The notes under the pieces are model-generated. The model worked only from the letters and a program-made list of their open reading frames with translations, did no database searches and was not told where the DNA came from. Shown piece by piece: positions 5,681-12,766 of a stretch of 12,766 bases of DNA. A program made the position numbers and the translations under genes. Source of the DNA: Candidatus Aminicenantota bacterium (GTDB taxonomy: Bacteria; Acidobacteriota; Aminicenantia; UBA2199); the NCBI GenBank assembly GCA_020355945.1, contig CP070627.1:8192328-8205093 (forward strand). The letters run 5' to 3'. The first letter of the stretch is position 1. Every line of letters starts with the position of its first letter.

Positions 5681-6661
5681 TCAGGTTTTGTTATTATGTT
5701 TCACGGTTATTACTATTTTTCCTTTGGCGTGTCCTTGTCCAAGATAAAGGAGAGCTTCGGCAACCTTACTTAACGGGTAATGTTTATCAATAACAGGCAC
5801 GACTTTGCCGGCTTCAAAAAGCTCTGTCATAAAAGCCAGATCTTTTGTGTTTGCCCGGACCCCGAGCAGACTTAATTTCTTACCTGCCGCCATTTTAATC
5901 CATGGTCCCAGAAGCAAAGTTTGGAAGAGGGCAGCCATGGATCCGCCCACCAGGTAATACTTGCCTTTGGCGCTTAATGCACGCTTATAAGCGAAAATCG
6001 AACGGTATGCCACCATATCAAGGATCAGGTCATAATGCTGCCCCTTTTTGGTGAAATCTTCCCGGGTGTAATCAATGACATGGTCTGCGCCAATCGAGCG
6101 CAGCATGTCCAACTTGCCCGTGCTGTCTACTCCCGTCACTTCGGCCCCGAAGTGTTTGGCAAGCTGTACCGCAAACGTACCAGCACCGCCACCCGCGCCA
6201 TTAATCAAAACCTTTTGCCCTGGCTGAACCTGTCCTTTGTCGCGAATACCCTGTAGGGCGATGACTGCCGCTTGAGGTAGTACGGCTGCTTCCTCGAAGG
6301 TCATACCGGCCGGTTTTTGCAACAATGTATTTTCAGGAGCACAGACATACTCGGCAAAACCGCCCATATGCCCAAATATGTCGCCGAATACGTCATCACC
6401 CGGCTTAAACTGCTTTACGTTTTTGCCAACCGTTTCAACCCGCCCGGCAATGTCAGATCCAAGTATCTTTTTCCCGGGTTTAAAAAGCCCCATGAAGCGG
6501 CCATAGAGAGGCTTACCTCGAAGCATTTCCCAGTCAGAGGCATTTACGCCTACCGCATGAACGTTCACCAGTACTTCATTGTCCCTGGGCGTCGGTTTTT
6601 CTATCTCTTTGAGTTGAAGAACATCGGGTGGTCCGTATTTTGTATATACAATTGCTTTCAT
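5681..6661 (-). CDS. Zinc-free MDR oxidoreductase (quinone oxidoreductase-like)
   Basis: A 326-residue medium-chain dehydrogenase/reductase starting MKAIVYTKYGPPDVLQL. The GroES-like N-terminal domain (about 1-125) contains GVNASDWEMLRG and GSDIAGRVETVG. The Rossmann domain carries the nucleotide loop NGAGGGAGTFAVQLAK (154-169), typical of NADPH-linked quinone oxidoreductases. The structural and catalytic cysteine clusters of zinc alcohol dehydrogenases are missing, so reduction of quinones or enones with NADPH is likely; the substrate is unknown. The start is set by GGGAGG 7 nt upstream of ATG 6661; a longer in-frame opening to 6745 runs into the preceding gene. It lies 13 nt after the QueG-like gene, in one operon. 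Confidence 0.9.
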   Translation of the reverse strand: MKAIVYTKYGPPDVLQLKEIEKPTPRDNEVLVNVHAVGVNASDWEMLRGKPLYGRFMGLFKPGKKILGSDIAGRVETVGKNVKQFKPGDDVFGDIFGHMGGFAEYVCAPENTLLQKPAGMTFEEAAVLPQAAVIALQGIRDKGQVQPGQKVLINGAGGGAGTFAVQLAKHFGAEVTGVDSTGKLDMLRSIGADHVIDYTREDFTKKGQHYDLILDMVAYRSIFAYKRALSAKGKYYLVGGSMAALFQTLLLGPWIKMAAGKKLSLLGVRANTKDLAFMTELFEAGKVVPVIDKHYPLSKVAEALLYLGQGHAKGKIVITVKHNNKT

Positions 6662-6674
6662 GAATATTCCTCCC

Positions 6675-7598
6675 TTATTCCCTGAAGAAGACTCCCAGGT
6701 TACGAGGTAGGATTTCCAGAAAATCAAGCAACCCAAGTCGTTCAAGCTTCGCCTGAGTTGCAGCAGGAAACCGATCGACCGAAGTACCCTTCAAAATGAG
6801 AGAAGTTTCCTCATGAGAGAACGTTTCGTTGCCTTCGAACCAGTTCAGAAATGCTTTGTTCTCCGGACAGAACTGCTGACAGAGCATACAACCTATCAGG
6901 CAATTGTGCCAGGCCGGGTCTATCCAGTCAGGAAAGGGATGATCCGGTGACCTTTCATTGTGAAATACTAAGCACCTTTCTGCACGAAGTAGAAAGCGTT
7001 CAGAAGTGATCGCGCCAGTGGGGCATTTTGTAAGACAGACCAGGCAGTCCTGACACCTGTCCATTATGCGCGGCTCGCACCAGGTATCTTTCTGACAGGG
7101 TAAATCGGAATAAAAGACTATGGGTTGGAAAAAGCTCCCCATACCAGGGATATAGCTTATGTTATTGCGGCCATACTCAGCAAGTCCGCTGCATACAGCC
7201 AGAAGCTTCCACGGCAATTTAGCCGAAGCCAGGCGGTATCCTTCTGGAGCCAGCCATTCTGTTAAAAGACCTTCAATCTGTCGATGTATCTCCCTGAAAC
7301 CCAAATAGGTTGGAGGAAGAATTAGCGTCAGCGTATTTCCACTCCAGGTGAAGTTGACCTTGGTTTGAGGCCGTGATATCGCAACCACAATCAGAGATGT
7401 GACCGTAGGGAGATCATGCGGAGGCTGGAACGAAAAAAACGACAGTCCTTCCTGGTAGAACTCCTCATCGAAAAACCCTTGATTATGACGGTTTTCGATC
7501 TCATTCCGCAAATCCTGGAGGTGCCGGATAGATACAACCCGCCCTTTTAAACCGCGTTCTTCAAACCTGGAGTAAAGCATTTCAATGTCTTTTTCCAT
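6675..7598 (-). CDS. QueG-like double 4Fe-4S cluster protein
   Basis: A 307-residue protein. The C-terminal half has a two-cluster ferredoxin fold: CQDCLVCLTKCPTGAI (Cys182, 185, 188, 192), Cys209 and CLIGCMLCQQFCPENK (Cys233, 237, 240, 244). Before it, the segment KLLAVCSGLAEYGRNNISYIPGMGSFF (131-157) matches the GLGWIGKNTLLI-GS region of epoxyqueuosine reductase. True QueG reduces epoxyqueuosine in tRNA using cobalamin. This protein is divergent in several of those positions and its N-terminus is unusual (low similarity by eye), so it may be a paralogue acting on another substrate. AGGAGA lies about 12 nt before the ATG. It is the first gene of an operon with an NADPH oxidoreductase, a possible electron source. 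Confidence 0.8.
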   Translation of the reverse strand: MEKDIEMLYSRFEERGLKGRVVSIRHLQDLRNEIENRHNQGFFDEEFYQEGLSFFSFQPPHDLPTVTSLIVVAISRPQTKVNFTWSGNTLTLILPPTYLGFREIHRQIEGLLTEWLAPEGYRLASAKLPWKLLAVCSGLAEYGRNNISYIPGMGSFFQPIVFYSDLPCQKDTWCEPRIMDRCQDCLVCLTKCPTGAITSERFLLRAERCLVFHNERSPDHPFPDWIDPAWHNCLIGCMLCQQFCPENKAFLNWFEGNETFSHEETSLILKGTSVDRFPAATQAKLERLGLLDFLEILPRNLGVFFRE

Positions 7599-7680
7599 TT
7601 TTAAACTTTCTCTCCTATTGAGATGCCAATGCTGTCCACCTATAACTATACGAAATTCGTGTTTTTTTAATCATTTTGCC

Positions 7681-7709
7681 ATAATACCATAAAGCAGTGG
7701 ATTTTGCAA
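7681..7709 (-). promoter_or_regulatory. Promoter of the QueG-like/oxidoreductase operon
   Basis: On the minus strand TTGCAA (7704-7709), a 17-nt spacer and TATTAT (7681-7686) form a good sigma-70 promoter. The leader to the first start codon is about 75 nt and contains a small ACGAA/TTCGT hairpin. Confidence 0.65.
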
Positions 7710-7746
7710 TTTTCTTCAAAATAGTGAAAACAGGCCAATTTTTTCT

Positions 7747-7775
7747 TTGACAAAAAAATATTATTCCGGTAAAAT
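7747..7775 (+). promoter_or_regulatory. Strong divergent promoter for a small ORF
   Basis: TTGACA (7747-7752), a 17-nt spacer and TAAAAT (7770-7775) face away from the QueG-like operon promoter; the two -35 boxes are 37 nt apart. A ribosome site GGAGG (7785-7789) and an ATG at 7796 follow at ideal distances. Confidence 0.7.
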
Positions 7776-7795
7776 CGAATCAATGGAGGAATCTC

Positions 7796-7879
7796 ATGGT
7801 GAACAGAAATTATGGTGTCAGGTATTTATTTCCCTGGTTGCTAATAAAAAATTTTTGTGGGGAACCGGTGAATAATTAA
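7796..7879 (+). CDS. Small ORF, 27 residues, unknown
   Basis: ATG 7796 follows GGAGG by 6 nt and a near-consensus promoter by about 20 nt, an initiation context as good as any in the window. The peptide begins MVNRNYGVRYLFPWLLIKN and ends GEPVNN. It has a short hydrophobic, aromatic centre with basic flanks, too short for a clear membrane helix. No family is recognised. Its stop overlaps the stop of the opposing coiled-coil gene by 2 nt. It may be a real small protein, a leader peptide, or the 5' stub of a gene cut off by insertion of the neighbour. Confidence 0.45.
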   Translation: MVNRNYGVRYLFPWLLIKNFCGEPVNN

Positions 7880-8283
7880 AAAATCTTTACCAGTTGGTAG
7901 ATGGTAATGGTAAGTGCAGGAATACCTACAAAGAGTCCAATCATCCATTGCATGGTATTAAATCGTTTATCCATTGCCTCGAATCGTGAATTCATTTCTC
8001 TCTGTAAGGCCTCGAACCGTGAACTCATTTCTCGCAATAATGCCTCAAATCGTTTGTCCATCTCTCTCTGCAATGCTTCGAACCTGTACTCGGACATCTC
8101 CCGCAGGGATTTTAACTCTTCTTCTACATGGATGACTCGTTCCATTAGTGATATTTCCCTGAGGCGAATTTCATTGAGTTGAACATGCTCTTCCAAAACT
8201 TCCTTCACACGTTCTTTCAGCATCCTGTTAAAAAATTCTTCCATTTCTGTGTGCGTCACTGCATTAGAATTGGTATTCATCAT
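7876..8283 (-). CDS. Coiled-coil protein with 11-residue repeats and C-terminal membrane helix
   Basis: A 135-residue protein. An N-terminal helical region (about 14-60) leads into tandem 11-residue repeats of the form RFEALxREMxx (starting at 67, 78, 89 and 100), a hendecad coiled coil. One membrane helix (about 113-131, GLFVGIPALTITIYQLV) and a few residues end the protein. It should be tail-anchored with the rod in the cytoplasm, probably as an oligomer. The starts MM at 8283/8280 follow GGAGG by 11-14 nt. The repeats are visible as 33-bp units in the DNA, so copy number can change by slippage. Similar coiled-coil/membrane proteins exist, but I cannot name a function. Confidence 0.8.
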   Translation of the reverse strand: MMNTNSNAVTHTEMEEFFNRMLKERVKEVLEEHVQLNEIRLREISLMERVIHVEEELKSLREMSEYRFEALQREMDKRFEALLREMSSRFEALQREMNSRFEAMDKRFNTMQWMIGLFVGIPALTITIYQLVKIF

Positions 8284-8305
8284 CTCGACTTAAACCTCCA
8301 CAGCT

Positions 8306-8334
8306 ATAATAATGTAAAAACCATTAAATGTCAA
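8306..8334 (-). promoter_or_regulatory. Promoter of the coiled-coil gene
   Basis: On the minus strand TTGACA (8329-8334), a 17-nt spacer and TATTAT (8306-8311), followed by AGC, form a near-consensus promoter. The -35, spacing and TATTATAGC are the same as in the UPF0175 operon promoter at 689-717. Confidence 0.75.
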
Positions 8335-8451
8335 CAATGATACCAAATTTCATTCTCTTCCTTCCCGGAAATGCATTTTGGTGCCAGGTAAGAATGGAAT
8401 AACCCCCTGGCCGCCGGAGAGGCACGATGCGGATAGAGTTGTTCCGCGGAT

Positions 8452-9813
8452 TCAACGGGGTATAAGGTTCGAGGCATTGGTGGTATCAAAATAGATTATC
8501 CAGTTGTAGTGCTCGTTAAGCTTAGTGGACCAATAATAATTGAAGGGGTTGCCGTTATAAGCGGCTCCAAGCCACAAGAAGGGCCTGGGTTGGGATAACC
8601 AGTTATCCCACTCCGAACCGGCCGGGATGGCATCCAGGTGAAAGACAAAATTTGCATGGGAGGCATGGTGAAATATGAAATTAATAGAGTCGCGCCGGGG
8701 TTCATCCGTGATCTCATGACTTTGGTATCCCACTGTGAAACTGCCTTTGGAAAAGGCAAAACCCATTACCTGGTACAGGTCATTCAATGCTTCTTTCAGA
8801 TGATATCCCATAGTCCCACTGCCCCCGTATTGACGCCAGTTGGCAAGGTGAGCATTATGAGCCCACAGGGTGATTTTGGTATCTTCTCCAAAAAGATCAG
8901 CTATCCATTGGGCATTTTCCGCCATATACAAATCACGCCAATTGGTATTGTCGTTACTGCTGCCATAATACGAATAAAGCACAATAAACGCCTGCCTGAA
9001 GGTCCGGAACAACTGCCTGGTAATTTCATATTCGTGGTTAGAGGAATCGGCAACCAATTGATCTTTATTGGCTTCAAGCTGGGTTTCCAATGATTCCAAT
9101 TGGGCCTTGATGGAGTTGTACTCTTCCTGGGACATCGCCTTATAATCGTCATTGGAAAGATTTTTTACCTGGTCCAGTATCGAGGAGGCAGTTTCCCAGA
9201 GGTCAGCCAGGAGGGGTTCCAAATAGGCCTGGATTAAATCAGGTTGAAGATCGGTGTATTGACAATCAAACCCAATATAATGGATTTTAGTTTCCTCGCT
9301 TTTACCGGTATTGTAATTTCTCATCCATTCCAGCAATTCTTTTACCTCTTGTGTTCTCCAGGTCCAGAAATGCATTTTTGTTCTCATTAGGTCCAGCAAA
9401 TCTCCTTCTCCTTTGGTGACATAGTTGTTAAGGTAGATGCATTCGGCAAAGTCAGCTTCAAATCCATAGGCTTTATGATTGAAATTTTCTACCAGGTATT
9501 GAAAAACCCGGTGCTTCATTTGAAAGAATTCCCGGGTGCCATGGGTGGCTTCTCCTAAACCCACCATTTTGGCAGAACTCAATTGGTCCAAAAAACTCAA
9601 CTCATTGTCTGTGAGCTCAAGTGGTGAAGCCTCTAGCGGGATCAACCAATCGTTGAGTTCCTGGATCAGCCGCTGCTCTTGCTCGGTGAGCTCTGATCCT
9701 GTTTCCGGGGACGGTGTTGTGGATTGGCTGTCGCCCATCTGGCAAGAAAAAGAAGTGACCAATAGAAAAAAGATACAAATCATGATGATAAATGTTTTAA
9801 ATATTTTTAACAT
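8452..9813 (-). CDS. Erythromycin esterase-like lipoprotein
   Basis: A 453-residue protein starting MLKIFKTFIIMICIFFLLV. The hydrophobic signal ends SFSC with Cys24, a loose lipobox, followed by a Ser/Thr/Pro-rich linker; it should be an exported lipoprotein. The erythromycin esterase fold is shown by GLGEATHGTREFF (85-97, with Glu88 and His91), the AYGFEADFAE segment (Glu119) and WAHNAHLAN (317-325, His319 and His322), the metal-free esterase active-site elements of EreA/EreB. Family members include macrolide-lactone esterases and many of unknown substrate; export argues against classic cytoplasmic resistance. The start at 9813 is chosen because AGGAGG lies 7 nt upstream and it leaves a proper signal peptide; the frame opens nine codons earlier. 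Confidence 0.88.
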   Translation of the reverse strand: MLKIFKTFIIMICIFFLLVTSFSCQMGDSQSTTPSPETGSELTEQEQRLIQELNDWLIPLEASPLELTDNELSFLDQLSSAKMVGLGEATHGTREFFQMKHRVFQYLVENFNHKAYGFEADFAECIYLNNYVTKGEGDLLDLMRTKMHFWTWRTQEVKELLEWMRNYNTGKSEETKIHYIGFDCQYTDLQPDLIQAYLEPLLADLWETASSILDQVKNLSNDDYKAMSQEEYNSIKAQLESLETQLEANKDQLVADSSNHEYEITRQLFRTFRQAFIVLYSYYGSSNDNTNWRDLYMAENAQWIADLFGEDTKITLWAHNAHLANWRQYGGSGTMGYHLKEALNDLYQVMGFAFSKGSFTVGYQSHEITDEPRRDSINFIFHHASHANFVFHLDAIPAGSEWDNWLSQPRPFLWLGAAYNGNPFNYYWSTKLNEHYNWIIYFDTTNASNLIPR

Positions 9814-9871
9814 TGTTATCCCTCCTATGTTTTTTTTCAAACCCTGATAAGTTAATGTCGTTCATAATCTT

Positions 9872-9880
9872 ATTGTAGCA
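9872..9880 (-). promoter_or_regulatory. Possible extended -10 promoter of the esterase gene
   Basis: On the minus strand TGCTACAAT is an extended -10 element about 60 nt before the start codon. No good -35 is seen at the expected distance, so the assignment is tentative. Confidence 0.35.
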
Positions 9881-9965
9881 AAATAAATGCCAATATCCCT
9901 TTTGCCTTAATGTTAAGCAGGAGGTCAATTCAGCAAGGGCTTTTTTATTTAATTAAGGGAGTTGA

Positions 9966-10012
9966 GTGTCACTTTTTTGTGACACCCATGTCATGTTTTC
10001 ATGGCACTTGAG
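9966..10012. repeat. Two adjacent small hairpins between ATPase and esterase genes
   Basis: GTGTCAC-T6-GTGACAC (9966-9985) is a perfect 7-bp stem. It is followed directly by TGTCATG-T4-CATGGCA, a second 7-bp stem with one G-U. Neither strand shows a good U-tract after the stems. They lie just downstream of the minus-strand ATPase gene and may protect or end its mRNA. Confidence 0.5.
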
Positions 10013-10038
10013 GTAACCAGTGGAATAAATGGCATTTT

Positions 10039-11421
10039 TTATGTCCTGCCTCTTGAAAATTGCCGTTTGCCGTTTCTATGTTTTTGATGAACGTTGGAAC
10101 GTTGAAAGTATTGATCCAGGGGCACCATTATGATCTTGTCGCTTGCCATTATATTGAAAAATTTGTTGGCAATGAAGATATATTTTACGGTTTTGTTCCT
10201 GTAATAGGCTTCCCGCCGGGTAATGGAATCTATTTTATCAATTTCTGCAGTGACGTTTAGCTCTCCTCTTTTTATTTCACCGATGTAAATGTTGTTTTCG
10301 TTTTCCACCACGAAATCGAATTCATAGTCTTTGCCCCAATCTTTTCCTATGGTGCGGTAATCGATGCCATGACGTTTGAGAAACGAGGGGAGTAATTGGA
10401 TAACCATGTTCTCAAATTTAAAGCCGAAAAATGTGGGGAAATGTTTTAAAAATTCTTTATGGACCAATTCATCATTGCCCCTGTCCAATTGATCCTGTTG
10501 GCTGAAACCAAACTTGAACCAGAAATCGATGATATTGCTGCTGATAAAATAGTGAGTCTTTTTCTTTTTTTTCGATACGGGTTGTTCTCTTCTCATCAAC
10601 TGGTAATCGTCAATTAAGGCGGTTAGATATTTGGATACAGAGGTGGAGAGCATGTTCATGGCGCTGGCAATCGCATTGAAGGTCACCCCCCGCTGTGAAG
10701 CGGCATGGAGAATACCGAAATAATTGGAAAAATCTTTGCCGATCTCTTCTTTAAGCATCACATAAATCTCATTGTACAAGGGACGGGGATACCTGAAGAA
10801 CATCAGGTTAATAAAGTCATTGAAATCTTCAGGTTTCAGTGTCTCTATTAGTTCGTAATATTTAGGGATGCCGCCGAATACCGAGTAATATTTCAACGCT
10901 TCTTCCCAGGAATACCCCAGGTCAGACATGATTTCCAGGACGGTTTGGAAATCCAATTCTCTTAGTTTGATGATAAAATCAAATCTCCCGAAAATAGGGC
11001 TTTTGTAATTCTCCACGATTTTCTTCATTACGGAAATTAATGACCCGGTAATGTATACGGCCCTGGTTTTAAAGGTGTCCATTAATTGCTGCAGCAGTGA
11101 GATGAATCCGGGGAATTTTTTGCTGGCATTCTGGATTTCGTCGATCACCATAGGCAGGTCGATGTTTCGAAAGATGTATTCGAGGATATCGGTGATTTTA
11201 TTAAGGGGAGGAATATAGATCTCTTTTTGTTTTATGGCAGTGGTCCATTTTTCAGCAATAAACGCTTCCGATGCATCACTATAGAAGAACAGGTAGATGA
11301 AGTCCCTTGACATGGCTTCTTCCAGCAGTCGGGTTTTACCGATGCGTCTTCGTCCCACCACGGCCGCGCGCCTGGTTTTTCTTAAGAGTTCTAATTCTTG
11401 TACCCTGTCATAGAATTTCAT
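10039..11421 (-). CDS. ATPase_2 / DUF234 family AAA ATPase
   Basis: A 460-residue protein of the archaeal-type ATPase family, widespread in archaea and anaerobic bacteria. It starts with MKFYDRVQELELL (the F-x-R-x-x-E-L signature), Walker A GRRRIGKT (23-30) and Walker B LPMVIDEIQ (89-97). A winged-helix region follows (about 240-282, GVTFNAIASAMNMLSTSVSKYL). The C-terminal DUF234 domain carries a PD-(D/E)xK-like set: Glu337, Asp369 (YEFDF) and Glu382-x-Lys384 (GEIKRG). This suggests an ATP-regulated nuclease or DNA-binding switch. The biological role is not known; links to mobile or TA-like behaviour are inference. The start has GAGG 9 nt upstream. The last 20 residues are basic and may be a DNA-contact tail or a read-out into non-family sequence. 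Confidence 0.9.
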   Translation of the reverse strand: MKFYDRVQELELLRKTRRAAVVGRRRIGKTRLLEEAMSRDFIYLFFYSDASEAFIAEKWTTAIKQKEIYIPPLNKITDILEYIFRNIDLPMVIDEIQNASKKFPGFISLLQQLMDTFKTRAVYITGSLISVMKKIVENYKSPIFGRFDFIIKLRELDFQTVLEIMSDLGYSWEEALKYYSVFGGIPKYYELIETLKPEDFNDFINLMFFRYPRPLYNEIYVMLKEEIGKDFSNYFGILHAASQRGVTFNAIASAMNMLSTSVSKYLTALIDDYQLMRREQPVSKKKKKTHYFISSNIIDFWFKFGFSQQDQLDRGNDELVHKEFLKHFPTFFGFKFENMVIQLLPSFLKRHGIDYRTIGKDWGKDYEFDFVVENENNIYIGEIKRGELNVTAEIDKIDSITRREAYYRNKTVKYIFIANKFFNIMASDKIIMVPLDQYFQRSNVHQKHRNGKRQFSRGRT

Positions 11422-11427
11422 TTATAT

Positions 11428-11468
11428 ATACCTCACGGGTATTATACCTCCCAGGTATATATTGTCAA
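11428..11468 (-). promoter_or_regulatory. Consensus promoter and tandem operator of the ATPase gene
   Basis: On the minus strand TTGACA (11463-11468), 16 nt and TATAAT (11441-11446) are both perfect hexamers. Two 15-bp palindromic units one base apart cover the spacer, -10 and ribosome site: ATACCT-GGG-AGGTAT (11444-11458) and ATACC-N5-GGTAT (11428-11442). The second includes the GAGG used as RBS. A dimeric repressor bound here would block both transcription and early translation. The winged helix of the ATPase itself is a candidate regulator (inference). Confidence 0.75.
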
Positions 11469-11524
11469 GGGTTTGACATCGAATTCGGTAATCTTTTAGC
11501 CACGAAAAGGGGATATTCGGGGGG

Positions 11525-11553
11525 TTGCAATTGCCGGGATAATATACTATACT
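11525..11553 (+). promoter_or_regulatory. murI promoter
   Basis: TTGCAA (11525-11530), a 17-nt spacer and TATACT (11548-11553) form a good sigma-70 promoter about 40 nt before the murI start. A second TATACT overlaps at 11543. Confidence 0.6.
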
Positions 11554-11592
11554 AAAAAACCGACTATAAAGTAATGAGCGAGTACAAAAGCG

Positions 11593-12393
11593 ATGAATAA
11601 AAAGGCAATTGGTGTGTTTGATTCCGGTATCGGTGGATTAACAGTCTATAAAGCGTTGAAACAAAAAATGCCCAATGAAAAAGTGATTTACCTGGGAGAT
11701 ACCGCTCGACTTCCTTATGGTACCAAGTCTGCAGAGACGATCATTAAATTCTCCGAAGACAATGCCCTTTTTTTGCTGGATCGTAATGTAAAGATCATTG
11801 TGGATGCCTGTAATTCATCTTCTTCTTATGCAATACCTCATCTCCAGGATAAGCTGGATATTCCTGTTTTAGGTGTGATCGAACCCGGGGCTGAGGCAGC
11901 GGTTAGATGGAGTAAGAACTCTATTGGTGTTATCGGCACCACGGCAACAATTGCCTCCAAAGCCTATGAAAAATCAATTCTTGAGAGAAAACCGGATGCT
12001 AAAATTGTTGCCAGAGATTGCCCTTTATTTGTACCCCTGGTGGAAGAAGGATGGCTCACCCATGAAGTCACCCGACTCACAGCCAGGGAATATTTATTGC
12101 CTCTAAAAGAAAAAGGTATTGACAGCCTGGTACTGGGATGTACCCATTACCCGGTCCTAAAACCAATAATTTCTGAAGTGCTGGGGGAAAATATCAAATT
12201 AATCGATTCGGCAGAAGTGATTACCGGGAAAGTCTACTCTATTTTGCAAAGTCTTGGTTGGCTTAATAATTCCAGGCCAGTCGGTTCGCAGCAAGATGAA
12301 TTCTTTGTTACGGATTTCCCGGATCGCTTCAAAAAAGTAGGAGAGATTTTTTTAAATCGAAAAATCGAAAAAGTTCATACCGCAATTTTTTAG
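11593..12393 (+). CDS. murI: Glutamate racemase
   Basis: A 266-residue protein, the normal length for MurI, which converts L- to D-glutamate for peptidoglycan. The substrate loop GVFDSGIGGLTV (7-18, Asp10, Ser11), the first catalytic cysteine in VDACNSSSS (Cys73) and the second in LVLGCTHYP (Cys183, with His185) are all present, as is the YLGDTARLPYG motif (33-43). It is cytosolic. The start fits the family N-terminus; the RBS is weak (AAAAGCG). A cobalamin adenosyltransferase gene follows 32 nt downstream in the same direction, so the two probably share a transcript although their pathways are unrelated. Confidence 0.97.
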   Translation: MNKKAIGVFDSGIGGLTVYKALKQKMPNEKVIYLGDTARLPYGTKSAETIIKFSEDNALFLLDRNVKIIVDACNSSSSYAIPHLQDKLDIPVLGVIEPGAEAAVRWSKNSIGVIGTTATIASKAYEKSILERKPDAKIVARDCPLFVPLVEEGWLTHEVTRLTAREYLLPLKEKGIDSLVLGCTHYPVLKPIISEVLGENIKLIDSAEVITGKVYSILQSLGWLNNSRPVGSQQDEFFVTDFPDRFKKVGEIFLNRKIEKVHTAIF

Positions 12394-12425
12394 ACACACT
12401 ATGCTAAGGAGAAGGAGTAATTATT

Positions 12426-12766
12426 ATGTCAATAAGTACAAAAACCGGTGATAAAGGGAAAACCAGTTTATGGAGCGGCGAACGAATCAAGAAAAATTCA
12501 CCGAGAGTCGAAGCTTACGGCACTGTAGATGAGTTAAATTCCCACCTGGCCGAAGCTAAACACCTGGTGAAATCGGAAAAAGTAAAACAGGTTATCCTGG
12601 AAATCCAAAACCACCTGTTCCGGGTGGCAGGTGCCCTGGCTTCCACCGAAAAATTTGTATATCCCGTTCATAGCAAAGATGTAGAGCGCATTACTAATTA
12701 TGTACATGACTTCGAAAAAGAAGTAAAACTCACCGGTTTTGTCATTCCCGGCAGTACCCTTCAATC
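12426..12766 (+). CDS. ATP:cob(I)alamin adenosyltransferase, PduO-type (partial)
   Basis: The first 113 residues are inside the window; the gene continues past the right edge (family length about 180-190). The N-terminal signature TKTGDKGKTSLWSGERIKK (5-23) is the ATP-binding loop of PduO/CobA2 enzymes, followed by RVEAYGTVDELNS (27-39), also diagnostic. The enzyme transfers adenosyl from ATP to cob(I)alamin to make coenzyme B12. GGAG lies 8 nt before the ATG within a duplicated AAGGAGAAGGAG. It lies behind murI. The QueG-like protein nearby belongs to a cobalamin-using family, but there is no direct genetic link. Confidence 0.93.
   Translation, partial: MSISTKTGDKGKTSLWSGERIKKNSPRVEAYGTVDELNSHLAEAKHLVKSEKVKQVILEIQNHLFRVAGALASTEKFVYPVHSKDVERITNYVHDFEKEVKLTGFVIPGSTLQ

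Noticed and set aside
8638..9093. 151-codon plus-strand frame inside the esterase gene
   Set aside because: It is antisense to a complete esterase domain with signal peptide and RBS. No start signal supports it.

Overview
The window looks like a chromosomal stretch of an uncultured bacterium with a Gram-negative style of biology. It carries a secreted lipoprotein, an NtrY/NtrX-type sensor with a sigma-54 activator, clear sigma-70 promoters of TTGACA-N17-TATAAT type, and moderate to low GC content. Housekeeping genes (glutamate racemase, cobalamin adenosyltransferase) sit beside many small accessory modules and repeat-like intergenic DNA. The phylum cannot be fixed from the sequence alone.

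Region 1-2.5 kb is an island of toxin-antitoxin (TA) modules, some intact and some decayed. On the minus strand a UPF0175-type antitoxin overlaps a DUF3368-type PIN toxin that runs off the left edge. Next comes a faint possible relic of a second module. On the plus strand a short HicB antitoxin is followed by only the first 20 codons of a HicA toxin. A complete MntA-HepT (nucleotidyltransferase plus HEPN RNase) pair lies on the minus strand. Short tandem repeats and purine-rich DNA lie between the modules.

Region 2.45-2.9 kb has no gene but is rich in structure: two overlapping GTAC palindromes, a nested stem system about 105 nt long, and a strong C/G-rich hairpin. A two-gene signalling operon follows (2.9-5.65 kb): an NtrC-family sigma-54 response regulator, then its membrane histidine kinase 5 bp downstream.

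Region 5.68-7.6 kb is a minus-strand operon of a double 4Fe-4S, QueG-like protein and a zinc-free MDR (medium-chain dehydrogenase/reductase) family quinone oxidoreductase, behind a good promoter. Divergent from it, a promoter and ribosome binding site (RBS) lead to a 27-codon small ORF. Then, all on the minus strand, come a coiled-coil protein of 11-residue repeats with one C-terminal membrane helix, an erythromycin-esterase-like lipoprotein, and an ATPase_2/DUF234 protein. The ATPase promoter has consensus hexamers covered by two tandem operator-like palindromes.

The right end (11.6 kb onward) is a plus-strand housekeeping pair: murI (glutamate racemase) and a PduO-type ATP:cob(I)alamin adenosyltransferase cut by the window edge. 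No rRNA, tRNA, CRISPR array or complete insertion sequence was seen. The most noteworthy points are the TA island with its truncated hicA, the structured non-coding block at 2555-2790, the operator at the ATPase gene, and the small ORF at 7796-7879.
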